DNA of 64,000 nt from Alkalibacterium sp. (GTDB lineage: Bacteria > Bacillota > Bacilli > Lactobacillales > Carnobacteriaceae_A). Positions 54,326 to 64,000 of the stretch are shown here, in pieces (within the stretch, counting starts at the first letter, position 1; each line of letters starts with the position of its first letter). The position numbers and the translations under genes are program-made. The notes under the pieces are model-generated. The model searched no databases. It saw only the letters and a list, made by a program, of their open reading frames with translations, and was not told the DNA's origin. Location of the stretch: the NCBI GenBank assembly GCA_020832185.1, contig JAFIFE010000021.1, positions 53,907-117,906 on the forward strand. Reading direction: 5' to 3'.

Positions 54326-56449
54326 TTATTCATCATCTAAAGCCAGAGTTATTTCTTCAGGAATTTCCGGAATCTCTTCCCTGTCTTCTTTAACAAAACC
54401 GATATGAAGGAGTTCCAGCATCTGGTTCTCGTCTTTAAATGAGAAGTTCCAGCGTTTTTCCATAAAGCTTAACAGAGTCATTCCCCGGTCCAGAATAGCT
54501 TCTGCAGTCCAATCGTCTAACTCGGCGACTTCCCTTTCGGAATGAGATCCGTAGCTGTACCCTGTTCTGCCAGGCGTTATACCTGACTTCTTGTTAGTGA
54601 AATTATCGTCCTCTAAAGACGAATGGATACTATCAGACAGCGGCACCAGGTTTCCTAGAGAGTCCGACAGTTGTTTGATTTCTTTTTCAGAATAGTGTCT
54701 GAGCTGATTTCGCCAGTACCACGCTGTTGGGGTCTGAGGCAGAATGTGTTCAATAGACACGTGGTCTTTTTCGGTAGCTGTGAAACTTGACCAGTCTAGC
54801 GTTTGAGACCCAGTCTGTTCTGCTTTGTCCGTTTCATATTCGTAAAGCACATATCTCAAATCTCTCCAGGAGTCATAGCCGTCATGTTTAGAAAAGCGGG
54901 TGGCCATTTTTGCAGAGAAATTGTTCAAAGCGGTGCTGACTTCCTCATCCACTGTATCATTCAGTGATTTGATGATCGCGTGTACAGATATGTCGTTCTG
55001 ATATAAGGAACGGCCTTCTTTGTAATAGTAACTGCTTTTGAAGTTCGACTGAAACGTGCCTAATCTGAAGCACATAAAGATGAATCGTTCAATGGCTTCA
55101 TACAGGGCTAACCGCTCATCAGTTGAAATGTTGAGTTCAGGTAGTAAAGATAGCGTGATAAGGGGTCTAAAATAAGCTATTCCGATTCGGTTCAGACGCT
55201 CTAACCATAGTTGTTCATCTGAGCTCAAGTCTCCCTGTTCTGGGAAGTGAGTCAGGAACCAGTACTGAGAAAAGTCTTTCAAACTCGTCACGTAAGACCG
55301 AATCTCCTGCGGCGACAGTTTACTGACATTCACCAAGGCATCCTCTTCGGCCATGTCAACCGTATCGTCTTCATTAATCAGCGCGTTATCAGTTGGTTCA
55401 ACCGTTTCTTCTTCAAGCAGGACAATGTGCTTGTCGTAAATATTTAAGGCAGAATATTTGTTGAGCAGGAAATGAATGTAATCATTGCTTGTATTACGCG
55501 TGTACTGATAATAGATGGTCCAATGCGCTCTCAAGAATTCATCATCAGCTAAAGGTGCAGTCTGATTACGGCCCAACTGATAGTACACTTCTTTCCAGGC
55601 ATTATTGATCTGTTTTCTAAGCTCATCTTTTTCTGAAGAGTCCAGTTGACTGTTGTCATATAGAGTCGTCAGATAGATCATACGATTTTTCAGCAGTTCC
55701 AAATTAGACAGTTTCTTCCCGCGGTTATTCATGGTTTCAAAGGCCACATAGACATCATAATCTTCTTCTAACTGGTGGATATTGAACATCAGCTGAAAGG
55801 CCAGTTTGTGATACAGCTTCTCTATCCCTTCAATGCCTTCTGTTGTGTACAACTTAGACAGACAGTCCAGGAAGAATGAACGTGCAAATTTCAAGTTTTG
55901 AGTATAGTATGTTTCAACTAATGACCCGTCATGCGGCTCACCGAATACTTTATGCGTCAGGTACTCAGCACTTGGATTGTCCGACTCGTAGCCAAATAAG
56001 TAGGTTGTGACAGTATTTTGTGGCGGTCTCGTCTGAGAAATATATTTAGACCGTATCGAAGTAAGTGTCTCATAACTGATGACGATCTCATCTTCACTCT
56101 TCCCTTTGTTGTCATTCAGATTCTTTACAAATGACAGTAACTCATTCATGAGAATGGAGAATGTCGTCAGCCTCTGCTGGCCATCCACTAAATGGTAGGC
56201 CTTGTATCCTTTATTGTGGATCAGCCAATACTCATCGCTCCAGTTTTTCGTTTCTGATTTAGGCACCTCTTTTAAAGAAAGCAGGCCCATATAATGATAA
56301 CGGTCTTCCTGAAGATGCATCACATCATCCCAGAAATCCACAAGCTGGCTCTGTTTCCACGCATATCCTCTTTGATAATCCGGTATTCTAAATAGTTTAT
56401 TCTGGAATAAATCCGAGAATGATTCTAGTTCGCTCAAAATTGTCACCAA
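54326..56449 (-). CDS. GmrSD-like DUF262/DUF1524 protein (type IV restriction candidate)
   Basis: 707 residues. N-terminal DUF262 with RIPDYQRGYAW and the DGQQR motif (89-93), which in GmrS binds and hydrolyses nucleotide. C-terminal DUF1524 His-Me finger nuclease motif SIEHILPQTP. Both halves in one chain match the fused GmrSD group that cuts glucosylated or otherwise modified phage DNA. Start unclear: the codons near the 5' end are TTG, GTG and TTG with a weak AATAGG site. It leads the 3' side of a defence island with mcrBC and hsdRS. Confidence 0.88.
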   Translation of the reverse strand: MVTILSELESFSDLFQNKLFRIPDYQRGYAWKQSQLVDFWDDVMHLQEDRYHYMGLLSLKEVPKSETKNWSDEYWLIHNKGYKAYHLVDGQQRLTTFSILMNELLSFVKNLNDNKGKSEDEIVISYETLTSIRSKYISQTRPPQNTVTTYLFGYESDNPSAEYLTHKVFGEPHDGSLVETYYTQNLKFARSFFLDCLSKLYTTEGIEGIEKLYHKLAFQLMFNIHQLEEDYDVYVAFETMNNRGKKLSNLELLKNRMIYLTTLYDNSQLDSSEKDELRKQINNAWKEVYYQLGRNQTAPLADDEFLRAHWTIYYQYTRNTSNDYIHFLLNKYSALNIYDKHIVLLEEETVEPTDNALINEDDTVDMAEEDALVNVSKLSPQEIRSYVTSLKDFSQYWFLTHFPEQGDLSSDEQLWLERLNRIGIAYFRPLITLSLLPELNISTDERLALYEAIERFIFMCFRLGTFQSNFKSSYYYKEGRSLYQNDISVHAIIKSLNDTVDEEVSTALNNFSAKMATRFSKHDGYDSWRDLRYVLYEYETDKAEQTGSQTLDWSSFTATEKDHVSIEHILPQTPTAWYWRNQLRHYSEKEIKQLSDSLGNLVPLSDSIHSSLEDDNFTNKKSGITPGRTGYSYGSHSEREVAELDDWTAEAILDRGMTLLSFMEKRWNFSFKDENQMLELLHIGFVKEDREEIPEIPEEITLALDDE

Positions 56450-56552
56450 CCTATTAATTATTTTCTTAAAAGAGCTCTATTTGTCTAAAATACTTGTTAT
56501 TTAAAGTATAAGTTACTTGTTGGTTTATTACAATCTGGAAGCAAATTTTGCG

Positions 56553-57821
56553 TTAATCTTTAATTTGATTGGCTAATGTCCTTATTTCCAATTGTTTAAA
56601 TGAAGTCTCTTTAACTGGTACATTCCCTAAACAAAGGACCCCTCTAATCGGGAATTCGTTGTTGATGTAGTTGTAGTTTTTAGTTCTTATGAGATGCAAA
56701 TATTCACTCAATTCCCAGAGCCCTTCTTTTGCATAACTAACACGGTCTGTATTCTTGACCTCGCCTATGACTAATTCCTTCAGTTCTCCATTTTGAATAT
56801 GTCTCACTTCAATCAGTATATCCGGTCGGCCACTCCATAACCCACGAGTATAAATACTGCCGAAAATGAGGTTAGAATAGGTTTCAGCCCATTTTTTTGC
56901 TTCAATCATTTGAGTGATCACGGGGTGGTCGATATCTCCTAGTTCATCATATGAAATTAAAAAATTCAGATCAGAAGATCCTGTGGAGTTATGACTGACT
57001 GTATATTCATAGTCACCGTCCAGCCATTGCGCGACCTTTGTTTCACCTTCTTTTAAAAGGAAAAATGTCGCATCTGTAGTGCGTTCTTTAATCAACTGAA
57101 TAGCCCAGTATAACTCCATTAAGACATCTTCATTCTCTGTCAGTATGAAGGTTGCTTTTAATACCTCTTTTAATTCTTCTTGCGTATAATCGCCTCTGAT
57201 AAAACGATAATAATTTTTTAATAGTGCTGCAGCTTCACGGTATATAGGCAACCGGTGCTGGGCAGCTCTTAATCTCTGTTTACGGGTTGTCTGGATAGTT
57301 GACACTCGTTGTATATAGCTGTTTTTGAATAAGGCTCTCTCTAAATTACCGCTTAAGGAAGTCCACTCAAAAGCCCACGTTGTTTTACGAAATGGCTCAA
57401 GAAGTTTATCTACATAAATCAACCGATGAAGAATAGTCAGTGCTTCTTTCAGTACTAGGTTCTCGTCGGTATCGTAAGAACGATTCTGTTCTGCCGTAAC
57501 GTATACGCTCGAATCATTTCCCATCTTAAACCGTTCCAGCACGGTCTCCTGCCATAGAATCCTTCCACGTATATCACTATGAGTTATTTCTTTATGAGCA
57601 ATTGTTGTTGTCTTAAAACGTTTGAGGCGGTTTGGTAATAATGATACAAAAGAAATGGTTTCAGGGTGAATCAAAAAACGTATTTTCAGCAAATCCTGTA
57701 TAGAATTAATGTTGACGTGTATGTCTTTCAAGAAAGGCTGTATTGATATTTTCCCCTCTTTTAAATAGCCATGTAAGTAGACAGAGATTTCTTCAAGTAT
57801 GTCTTCATTGGACAGATTCAT
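56553..57821 (-). CDS. McrC-like nuclease subunit
   Basis: 422 residues. C-terminal PD-(D/E)xK nuclease: D334 in SGRPDILIEV, E354 and K356 in VIGEVKNT, followed by YAKEGLWELSEYL. The N-terminal part should bind the McrB ring. It overlaps the mcrB-like gene by 4 bases (ATGA), the usual arrangement. Together they form a modification-dependent endonuclease. Confidence 0.88.
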   Translation of the reverse strand: MNLSNEDILEEISVYLHGYLKEGKISIQPFLKDIHVNINSIQDLLKIRFLIHPETISFVSLLPNRLKRFKTTTIAHKEITHSDIRGRILWQETVLERFKMGNDSSVYVTAEQNRSYDTDENLVLKEALTILHRLIYVDKLLEPFRKTTWAFEWTSLSGNLERALFKNSYIQRVSTIQTTRKQRLRAAQHRLPIYREAAALLKNYYRFIRGDYTQEELKEVLKATFILTENEDVLMELYWAIQLIKERTTDATFFLLKEGETKVAQWLDGDYEYTVSHNSTGSSDLNFLISYDELGDIDHPVITQMIEAKKWAETYSNLIFGSIYTRGLWSGRPDILIEVRHIQNGELKELVIGEVKNTDRVSYAKEGLWELSEYLHLIRTKNYNYINNEFPIRGVLCLGNVPVKETSFKQLEIRTLANQIKD

Positions 57822-59695
57822 AACGCATCACCATAAAAATCGTCGACAAATTCGTTCAGAATATTTGCATCAATATGCTCTCGCATTTCCTGTTTAAGTG
57901 TGTCTATAAAGCGATTGATATCTTCACGCAACATGCCTTCAAGCTGAGGCATCACATAGAGTAAAAGCGCATCTGTAAAGTTAGGTTCGGCTGCAGTATA
58001 GGTTGCAATATCTTTTATAATAGCTGGCCCCATCTTACGGCAAGTGTTTATAAGAGACCAGATTTGAGCTAATTCAGAGGAAAAAGCGTAATCAGTTATT
58101 ACCCAGGTAGTCAAATAATGTTTCACTAATTCAGTAGTGATATTTTTAGGCACTCCAATATTAATAAAAGCAAAGCGTCGCATAAATGCATAGCTTAATT
58201 CGAATAAAGAAGACTTGTCTGCAGTATTCATTGTAGCGATGAGACGCCAGTGTTCTGGATAGACATACACATGTTCTTGAGGGGCCTTACTCTGTTCACT
58301 TGTTTCTGGCTGCAGGCGAATCAGTTGATTATTATCTGCTTCAAATGGTAATGAAATAGTATCCCCAGTAACTACCGAAAAGAATGAACCAAATGCTTTA
58401 TCGATATCCGCACGATTCAATTCATCAATAATCAGCCACTGGTTGATATTGTCATTAGTTACTGTATCTTTTACACAGGATAAAAAAAGGCCAGGTTTGA
58501 ACTGCAACTCGTTCTCTTTATTAGGGTGATACCCTCCAAGTGTTTCATAAGTAGACCAGTTCGAGCTAGCAGTTACCATTTTAAACTCTGCTTGATAAAA
58601 ATCGGCTACTTCTTTTGCCAATTTAGACTTGCCTGTACCAGGAGGTCCCGTGAAAATAATGTTCTTTCCTTGTACTAAAGCGGTACGGACCTGTCTTTCA
58701 ATGTGTATTTTATCTTCAAAATATAAAGAAGTGATTTCAAAAGGTTGAGCTAGATCGATTGTTTCTTTTTCTTTGGGGAAAGTCATATTATCTTCTGTTA
58801 AGTATTCAAGAATTTCATTGAATTGCTCTTTTGACATATCAGTAATCGATACCCCTTTTAGAAAACTTTTGATATTAACTCCTTTAAATGATGGAAGATC
58901 TAAAATGATATCTCTAGGTACTTTTTTAAAAACTTCTGTGATTTTTAAATCAAAAACATAGTCTTCTTCAGAGTGGCTGTCTCTAGATAGATTTTTCCTT
59001 GGATGTGGTTCGCTAGTCACTATACCTCTAGCAAATATGCCACTGTCTGGTTCGATATCTACAAGTATAGCCTGATCGCCAGGTTTTAGAGCGGAAGTTG
59101 CTCTAATTCGTCTAACAGTAGCTCTGTCTTTTATTCCCCAAGAGTATTCATATGTTATGCCAACCAGACTATCCATTTCTTTTAGTGTTTTTTCTCTAGA
59201 ATTAAAATTTATCCATAAATATTGTTTTTCTTCATTTGAAGGGAGGATTTCATTCGTACTTGTTGAGTACTCAATAGAACGTTTAGTCTTAGATTCATTT
59301 ATTTCTTTAATAATTATACTAAGATAGTCTAATAAGTTTAAAGAAATTTTTGAAGGCCCCTGAACTGTATTCAATCCGTATTTTTTTAAATTCTCATATG
59401 AAAGTCTCTCATCTTCAAATTCTTCAAGAAGTTGTAATTCCATATATTTACCATAATTATTATAGGCATCATCATCTATGCGAAATTCTGCATCATCGAT
59501 TTCTTCTTTGGGTAAGTTTATTGTTAATACAACACACTTATATCTCAGTTTTTGTATCGGTTTGCCTAGATATATATAAACTATGTCGTTCACATTAACA
59601 TTGATACTCTGTTTCCAATTTAACTTACTATTTTTTTTAAAAGCTCCTATTAAATCGTATTTTTGAATGTTACAGGGAATTATCCAGTTTGTCAT
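57818..59695 (-). CDS. McrB-like AAA+ GTPase with two EVE/PUA-like modules
   Basis: 625 residues. First module (about 1-120) begins WIIPCNIQKYDLIGAF and has VNDIVYIYL, an EVE-like pattern. Second module (about 155-300) has YEYSWGIKDRATVRRI, KPGDQAILV and SGIFARGIVTSEP, a further PUA-like fold. AAA+ domain: Walker A GPPGTGKS (350-357), Walker B LIIDELNRAD (421-430), the McrB motif ATMNTADKSS (487-496) and arginines in MRRFAF. The N-terminal modules are expected to read modified cytosine or other bases. Standard McrB has a single DNA-binding domain; two tandem readers are less usual. Confidence 0.88.
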   Translation of the reverse strand: MTNWIIPCNIQKYDLIGAFKKNSKLNWKQSINVNVNDIVYIYLGKPIQKLRYKCVVLTINLPKEEIDDAEFRIDDDAYNNYGKYMELQLLEEFEDERLSYENLKKYGLNTVQGPSKISLNLLDYLSIIIKEINESKTKRSIEYSTSTNEILPSNEEKQYLWINFNSREKTLKEMDSLVGITYEYSWGIKDRATVRRIRATSALKPGDQAILVDIEPDSGIFARGIVTSEPHPRKNLSRDSHSEEDYVFDLKITEVFKKVPRDIILDLPSFKGVNIKSFLKGVSITDMSKEQFNEILEYLTEDNMTFPKEKETIDLAQPFEITSLYFEDKIHIERQVRTALVQGKNIIFTGPPGTGKSKLAKEVADFYQAEFKMVTASSNWSTYETLGGYHPNKENELQFKPGLFLSCVKDTVTNDNINQWLIIDELNRADIDKAFGSFFSVVTGDTISLPFEADNNQLIRLQPETSEQSKAPQEHVYVYPEHWRLIATMNTADKSSLFELSYAFMRRFAFINIGVPKNITTELVKHYLTTWVITDYAFSSELAQIWSLINTCRKMGPAIIKDIATYTAAEPNFTDALLLYVMPQLEGMLREDINRFIDTLKQEMREHIDANILNEFVDDFYGDAL

Positions 59696-59827
59696 AAGAA
59701 ACCTCCTCGTATTTTGTTATGTACAGCAAAAAAGTCTACTACTTTTGATTGGTATCTATAGATTAGTATACCATCTGATTTAGGGAACTTTTCAAAAATA
59801 GTGAAATCGCTTACTATGTAGATGAAA

Positions 59828-59869
59828 AAAGATACAAGACCTACTTTTCAGTAACTATCTTATATCTTT
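59828..59869 (-). terminator. Terminator of hsdR
   Basis: AAAGATA-T-AAGA pairs with TCTT-G-TATCTTT, followed by TTT. It separates the type I R-M genes from mcrBC. Confidence 0.8.
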
Positions 59870-59880
59870 CGTTTCGACTA

Positions 59881-62800
59881 TTATTTTCTCTGCAACGGCA
59901 GTATTTCTTCTCGCATGAGTTCCTGCAGATCAGAGCGGACTGTTTTCCAGTATCTTAGTTTAGAGACTGGCTTCTCTACTGCTGCTCTGTAGGCGTCATA
60001 ACTTGCTGTTTGTTTGAGTTCGTTTTCTCCGTTTTGCTTGTCGCGTTTCGGATTATAATTCGCAATTACATACTTCAGTTCATCTTCTTCTACTTTCCAT
60101 TTTTCAGAGAAGTCTTGAATGAACTCGTATTGCTCATTTTGGATCATGTCTTCCAGGACATTTGAGACATTCTGATTACGGTATTGTTCTGGGTTGTCTC
60201 GAATGCTGTCCCACAAGGTTTGCATAACTCGGGATAGTTTTGGATTGCTTTTAGACAGTTCATCAATATACCCATTCACTTCGGCTGTAGCTTTTTCATC
60301 TTCTCTTGCAACCAGTTCATACTCGTCATCTCCACTTGGGACAAAGGCTTGTACAAGTAAGACAATATACTCGTAGTTTATATCTTCTGTCTTAATAGAT
60401 TCCAGTTCATACTCGATATCGATTTCAATTGGGTCTATATCTTCTGGGTCGTTTCTCAAGGCATCCAATGCATTGACATACTTCCCGTTAAATTCTTCAA
60501 TCTCTTCGAATTTTATAGGGAACTCACTGCCTAATTGTTCCATTTCAAAATCACTGTATACTTGAACGGCAGCAAATGATTTATCCAGTTTTTGATACGC
60601 TTTAACAAATGTCTTCAACTGAGCCTGATTTAATTCTTCTACTTCAAATGGAAGTTCAACTATTTCTTTCAAACTCACAATTGCCTCGATGAAAGCTAAT
60701 TTAGCCTCTTCCCATGATGGCGCCAGGACATCATTCTCTCCACCATTTGAATAAAGCACGAGTGCCTCTTTGACCTTTTGTTCAAATGTTTTAGGCGTCT
60801 GGAAGGTGACAATCTGGCCATATTTTTTAGGTTTATCAAATAATCGGTTAGTTCGTGAGAAGGCCTGAATCAAATCATGCGGCTGCATGGGCGCCCTATC
60901 TATAAACAACGTAGACAGACAAGGTGCATCGAAACCGGTAAGCAAGCGGTCTACGACTATAACTAGATCGAGTTGTTCGCTTCTCGGGAGGTATTTGTCT
61001 TTTTTCCTTACAATACGTTCGTTTACATTTCCATTGTAGGCACGAATCGATTCGATCGTGTAGTTGCTTCCATACTCTTCGTTGTAATCTCTCAGTGATT
61101 CTTTCATTTTGTCCTGATTGTTAATAGAGGCTTCTTCGTTCTCACTGATGGAGTATGTAATGGCTACTTTTGGAAAATCAGGTAACACGCGTTTAGTGTC
61201 TTCATCTATAGTGATGGCTGTCTCTCCAGCTTTTACTTTTTTGAACAAGTCATAGTACCGTTGTGCTTGAGCGATTGATGTGGTAGTCAGTATCGCACTA
61301 TAAGTCGGTTCTGGTTTGTTCTGAAACCCTAATTTTTTTCGTGATTTATTGACGATGGAACTAATGACCTCAAGCATATGGGCTTCTTCTTCATAGACTG
61401 ACTTAGGCAGACGCGCTTCTTTGTCTGTGTATTCCATGTCATCAATGTCTATCTGACCACTGCCTAGTGAGGCTAATACTGCCTTATCCAATTGTTCTTC
61501 AGAAAAAGTGGACTTATACTCCACTTGGAAACCTAAGACCGCTTTATCGTGAATGGCTTCTTTGACTGTGTACTCGTGAAGACGGTCTCCATACTGCTGG
61601 GCCGTTGTACGCGGTAAATTCCCCACTACTTTTTTCGCATTTTCTGAAAAAATGGGAGTGCCGGTAAAGCCATACCATAAGGATTGAATAAAGAACTCCT
61701 CGATCTCGCGCTTTTTAGCCGGACTGATGGCCCTGTGGCATTCATCGACGACAAAGGCAACTTTAAGTTGAGTGAGTTGAGTATGTCTCTTAGTACCTTC
61801 CTGACTCGCGAATCGTTTCATGACATAGTTCAGCTTTTGAATGGTCGTAATAATCACGGTTCTGTCAGCAGAGAGCAGTTTTTTGATCAAGTCTCTGACG
61901 TTGTCGGTGTCATCAATATCAATCACATCATTTTCAGCATAAGATGTAAATGATGATGTGGTCTGCTGGTCTAAATCGACCCGATCTACAATGAAAATCG
62001 TTTTTTGAATCGATGGAATCTGAAGCAAGTTACGGGCTACTTTATAGGATGTCAGTGTTTTACCTGATCCTGTTGTGTGCCACACGTAGCCAGACTGTTG
62101 TTTCATGGATGCCTGCTTAACCGATTCGATCGCATGAATCTGATAAGGACGCAGTAAGATAATGGCTTTCTTATCGTTATCTATAACGGTATATTGTGTC
62201 ACCATCTTATGTGCCATTGGAATAGATAAGACTTTTTGTGCAAATTCTAAGTAGTCCGTTACCGGATTATTTTCACGGTCCACCCATTTGGTTAGGAACT
62301 GTTCATTTAGCTTCGTGTCCTGTGCAGGAGCAATATATCGTGTATCTGTCCCGTTGGTGACCACAAACATTTGTAGGGTGGAATAAATACCGGTGAATTT
62401 GCCTTCTTTTAAGTATTTTTTGATTTGTCTGAAGGCATCCATATAAGGATGAGAACGATTCTTCAGTTCGATATGAATCATGGGGAGTCCATTGATCAGC
62501 AGCGTCACATCAAAGCGGCGGTTTAAATCTTCAACTGACCGCTTATCTGACTTGTATTGATTAATGACTTCATAAGAAGAGATCCCACCCGCTACATCTT
62601 GACGATTGATGACACGTAATCGAATGGTTCCTAATGATGCGTCTTCTCTCTGGACCTGAACCTTCGCGATACCATTTTCGCCTGCCAGCCATTTCGCAGC
62701 GGCGTAAAAACTTGGGAAGTTCAGTTCATTTTGAACTTGACGAAATTCCTGTTCAGTTAAAGGGATACCATCCAAGACATCTTTATTGTTGGATTCCAGC

Positions 62801-62940
62801 TTTTGCTTGAAGTTGCGCCACAGATCGTCTTCTGTTCTTAAATCTTCACGGTAGGTCCACTGTGACTGACCTGAAATCAACTTCTCAATAAAATTATCTT
62901 CTAGTACTTGTTCAGCTGTAAAAGTAGCCAACACACTCAC
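59881..62940 (-). CDS. hsdR: Type I restriction endonuclease subunit R
   Basis: 1019 residues. N-terminal PD-(D/E)xK nuclease with [20 protein letters not shown], helicase motor with [13 protein letters not shown] (Walker A), [10 protein letters not shown] (motif II), GFTGTPIF (motif III), [19 protein letters not shown] and QAFSRTNR (motif VI), then a helical C-terminal domain. Full length and unbroken. It needs HsdM and HsdS for specificity; the neighbouring hsdS is damaged. Confidence 0.96.
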   Translation of the reverse strand: MSVLATFTAEQVLEDNFIEKLISGQSQWTYREDLRTEDDLWRNFKQKLESNNKDVLDGIPLTEQEFRQVQNELNFPSFYAAAKWLAGENGIAKVQVQREDASLGTIRLRVINRQDVAGGISSYEVINQYKSDKRSVEDLNRRFDVTLLINGLPMIHIELKNRSHPYMDAFRQIKKYLKEGKFTGIYSTLQMFVVTNGTDTRYIAPAQDTKLNEQFLTKWVDRENNPVTDYLEFAQKVLSIPMAHKMVTQYTVIDNDKKAIILLRPYQIHAIESVKQASMKQQSGYVWHTTGSGKTLTSYKVARNLLQIPSIQKTIFIVDRVDLDQQTTSSFTSYAENDVIDIDDTDNVRDLIKKLLSADRTVIITTIQKLNYVMKRFASQEGTKRHTQLTQLKVAFVVDECHRAISPAKKREIEEFFIQSLWYGFTGTPIFSENAKKVVGNLPRTTAQQYGDRLHEYTVKEAIHDKAVLGFQVEYKSTFSEEQLDKAVLASLGSGQIDIDDMEYTDKEARLPKSVYEEEAHMLEVISSIVNKSRKKLGFQNKPEPTYSAILTTTSIAQAQRYYDLFKKVKAGETAITIDEDTKRVLPDFPKVAITYSISENEEASINNQDKMKESLRDYNEEYGSNYTIESIRAYNGNVNERIVRKKDKYLPRSEQLDLVIVVDRLLTGFDAPCLSTLFIDRAPMQPHDLIQAFSRTNRLFDKPKKYGQIVTFQTPKTFEQKVKEALVLYSNGGENDVLAPSWEEAKLAFIEAIVSLKEIVELPFEVEELNQAQLKTFVKAYQKLDKSFAAVQVYSDFEMEQLGSEFPIKFEEIEEFNGKYVNALDALRNDPEDIDPIEIDIEYELESIKTEDINYEYIVLLVQAFVPSGDDEYELVAREDEKATAEVNGYIDELSKSNPKLSRVMQTLWDSIRDNPEQYRNQNVSNVLEDMIQNEQYEFIQDFSEKWKVEEDELKYVIANYNPKRDKQNGENELKQTASYDAYRAAVEKPVSKLRYWKTVRSDLQELMREEILPLQRK

Positions 62941-62970
62941 CTCGTTTCTGTAGTTAATTAATTAGACGAA

Positions 62971-63006
62971 CATTTTTTGTAGGAATGCTTTTTTCATTTG
63001 TTTTAA
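62971..63006 (+). repeat. hsdS internal direct repeat, copy 1
   Basis: 36-bp segment encoding the KKAFLQKMF end of the C-terminal conserved region; 33 of 36 positions match copy 2. Such repeats are the recombination points for TRD exchange in type I systems. Confidence 0.8.
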
Positions 63007-63555
63007 GGATTCTAGTTTTTGTTCTTGTAGAGCGATGGAATCGTCTAATTGTTTGAAGAAGCTTCCAATTTTTATTTGTTCTTCGATAGAAGGTTTATAA
63101 ATTTTCAAAGTATCCAAACTGCTGAAGCTAATTGCTGGCATCGTAGTACTACTTGAGATACTTTGAATTTCTAAATTCATTTTTGTCAATAATGTATAGT
63201 AAAATAATGTGTTTATTTCTTGTTTTGGAACTAGCTTAAATAAATTATTAGCAATTACTCCCTCATAACCATACGCAGTTAATCCTGGTTGACCATATCT
63301 AACCATAAATAATTCATCTTTTTTAACTAAATTGTTTCCGTTATAACTAATATACCGCTTTGGTTCCTCAGTAGATGTTAAATCTACTATTCGTATAAAT
63401 CTTTTGGTACTTTTATGCTTTGTTAATGATTGTTCTTCTACGGGTACTTGTTGTCCTTGTTTATATTTAAATACTTCACTCAAGTTGCATTGTTTCCAAT
63501 TATTTTTAAAATTAAGAAATCGTAGTTCTGGAGTTTTCTCTCCTTTTTTTGGAAA

Positions 63556-63591
63556 CATTTTTTGAAGGAATGCTTTTTTTCTTTGTTTTAA
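63556..63591 (+). repeat. hsdS internal direct repeat, copy 2
   Basis: Encodes KKAFLQKMF of the central conserved region; see copy 1 at 62971-63006. Confidence 0.8.
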
Positions 63592-63893
63592 AAGGGTTAG
63601 TTCATGCTGATGAAGTTCAATAGCTTCATCAAGTAGTTTAAAAAACCTCCAATTTTTTCTTGTTCACTAGTGTTCATTGGAAGTTTTAGTTCTGTATCAA
63701 AAAAGTCACTAGGTGATATGTTTAGCAACCCATGATTTCTCGCTCCTTCAGAAGCGCGCATTGAAACCTCTTTATGCCATCGGTTAGTATCATAATATGA
63801 TACTAAGAAATTCGAATCTACAAATGTTGGTTTAAATGCTATATAAAGAGTTGATAATACTCCTTGTATATTATATTTAGGGTTTTAACCTTC

Positions 63894-64000
63894 CGGTTTT
63901 AACTGGATAACCCTATGAACCTCTTTTCGATTACCTCGTATCGTGAGATAATTAGTTTATTGGATTGAGAGGTTAGCCGTTTGCTCCTTGAGTCCTTGAG
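63894..64000 (-). other. Sequence of unknown origin abutting truncated hsdS
   Basis: Minus strand beyond the TRD1 remnant does not continue HsdS in any frame. One frame encodes a short C-terminus ending EQTANLSIQ before a stop at about 63960. The GGTTTTAACC-like repeats (GGTTTTAACCTTCCGGTTTTAAC on plus, near 63892-63914) could be an insertion-sequence end or a recombinase gene end. Too short to identify. Confidence 0.4.

Larger units (their letters stand above)
62962..63893 (-). pseudogene. hsdS: Damaged type I specificity subunit HsdS
   Basis: The intact 3' part (from 63558) encodes TRD2 and the C-terminal coiled coil (SFFKQLDDSIALQEQKLES). The frame stays open upstream to about 63646, through the central conserved region (KLLDEAIELHQHELTLLKQRKKAF). 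There a T6 run (A6 at 63640-63645 on plus) breaks it. One more T restores the join to GVLSTLYIAFKP...EGARNHGLLNISPSDFF, the 3' half of TRD1. Homology ends at about 63893; the first about 150 residues are missing. So there is a frameshift and a 5' loss. Phase variation at the homopolymer, or sequencing error, could explain the first; the second looks like rearrangement. Confidence 0.85.

Noticed and set aside
1..64000. CRISPR arrays, tRNA, rRNA, prophage
   Set aside because: No regularly spaced identical repeats, no tRNA cloverleaf ending CCA and no phage structural genes were seen by eye; a tRNA scan would settle it.

Overview
The window looks like chromosome from a low-GC Gram-positive bacterium of the Lactobacillales, most plausibly Carnobacteriaceae (Alkalibacterium/Marinilactibacillus-like). 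The evidence is gene content: the acetylated diaminopimelate/lysine operon ending in a second alanine racemase, an arginine deiminase operon with a YfcC-type carrier, a fruRKA operon, SatD/DUF3307 proteins, and the rnc-smc-ftsY-ylxM-ffh and rpsP-khpA-rimM-trmD-rplS blocks. The genus is an inference; there is no rRNA in the window to confirm it.

Layout. 1-7100 (minus): lysine/DAP operon lysC-asd-dapA-dapB-dapH-dapL-alr(partial), under a lysine riboswitch and terminator. 7300-12350 (plus): arcA-arcB-arcC-yfcC. 12400-16110: fruR-fruK-fruA with a tandem operator. 16200-25215: single genes and short operons (aldo/keto reductase, PQQ-type sugar dehydrogenase lipoprotein, class 1 isoprenoid enzyme, patatin operon, esterase, large membrane protein), with a 770-base gene-poor stretch at 17109-17878 that holds a long nested inverted repeat. 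25531-26850: thiamine-binding protein and thiM under a TPP riboswitch. 27000-38114: M16C peptidase, SatD/DUF3307 pair, SDR, OsmC, an RsgA paralogue behind a leader-peptide attenuator, a frameshifted lipoprotein, and a GNAT protein. 38200-49900 (minus): ribosome maturation, SRP and chromosome-condensation genes, broken at 40.9-41.8 kb by a plus-strand hypothetical gene and a 52-bp tandem repeat. 50186-52108: GH120 beta-xylosidase. 52.2-54.2 kb: small genes plus a SixA-CHAD fusion. 54.3-64.0 kb (minus): a defence island with a GmrSD-like DUF262/DUF1524 protein, an McrB/McrC pair with two EVE/PUA-like N-terminal modules, HsdR, and a broken HsdS next to an unidentified junction.

The most interesting observation is upstream of the RsgA-type GTPase (34799-35866). 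A consensus promoter drives a leader of about 210 nt. It carries a 28-codon ORF with its own ribosome binding site, then a strong intrinsic terminator. The last codons of the ORF imitate the 3' arm of that terminator, so they could form an antiterminator. This is the layout of ribosome-stalling attenuators, here in front of a ribosome-assembly GTPase.

Other notable points are an SDR whose YxxxK lysine is asparagine, a 42-bp repeat flanking that SDR, the frameshifted lipoprotein, the damaged hsdS, and the precise 52-bp intergenic repeat. Function calls rest on motifs, length and gene order recognised by eye; no database search was run.
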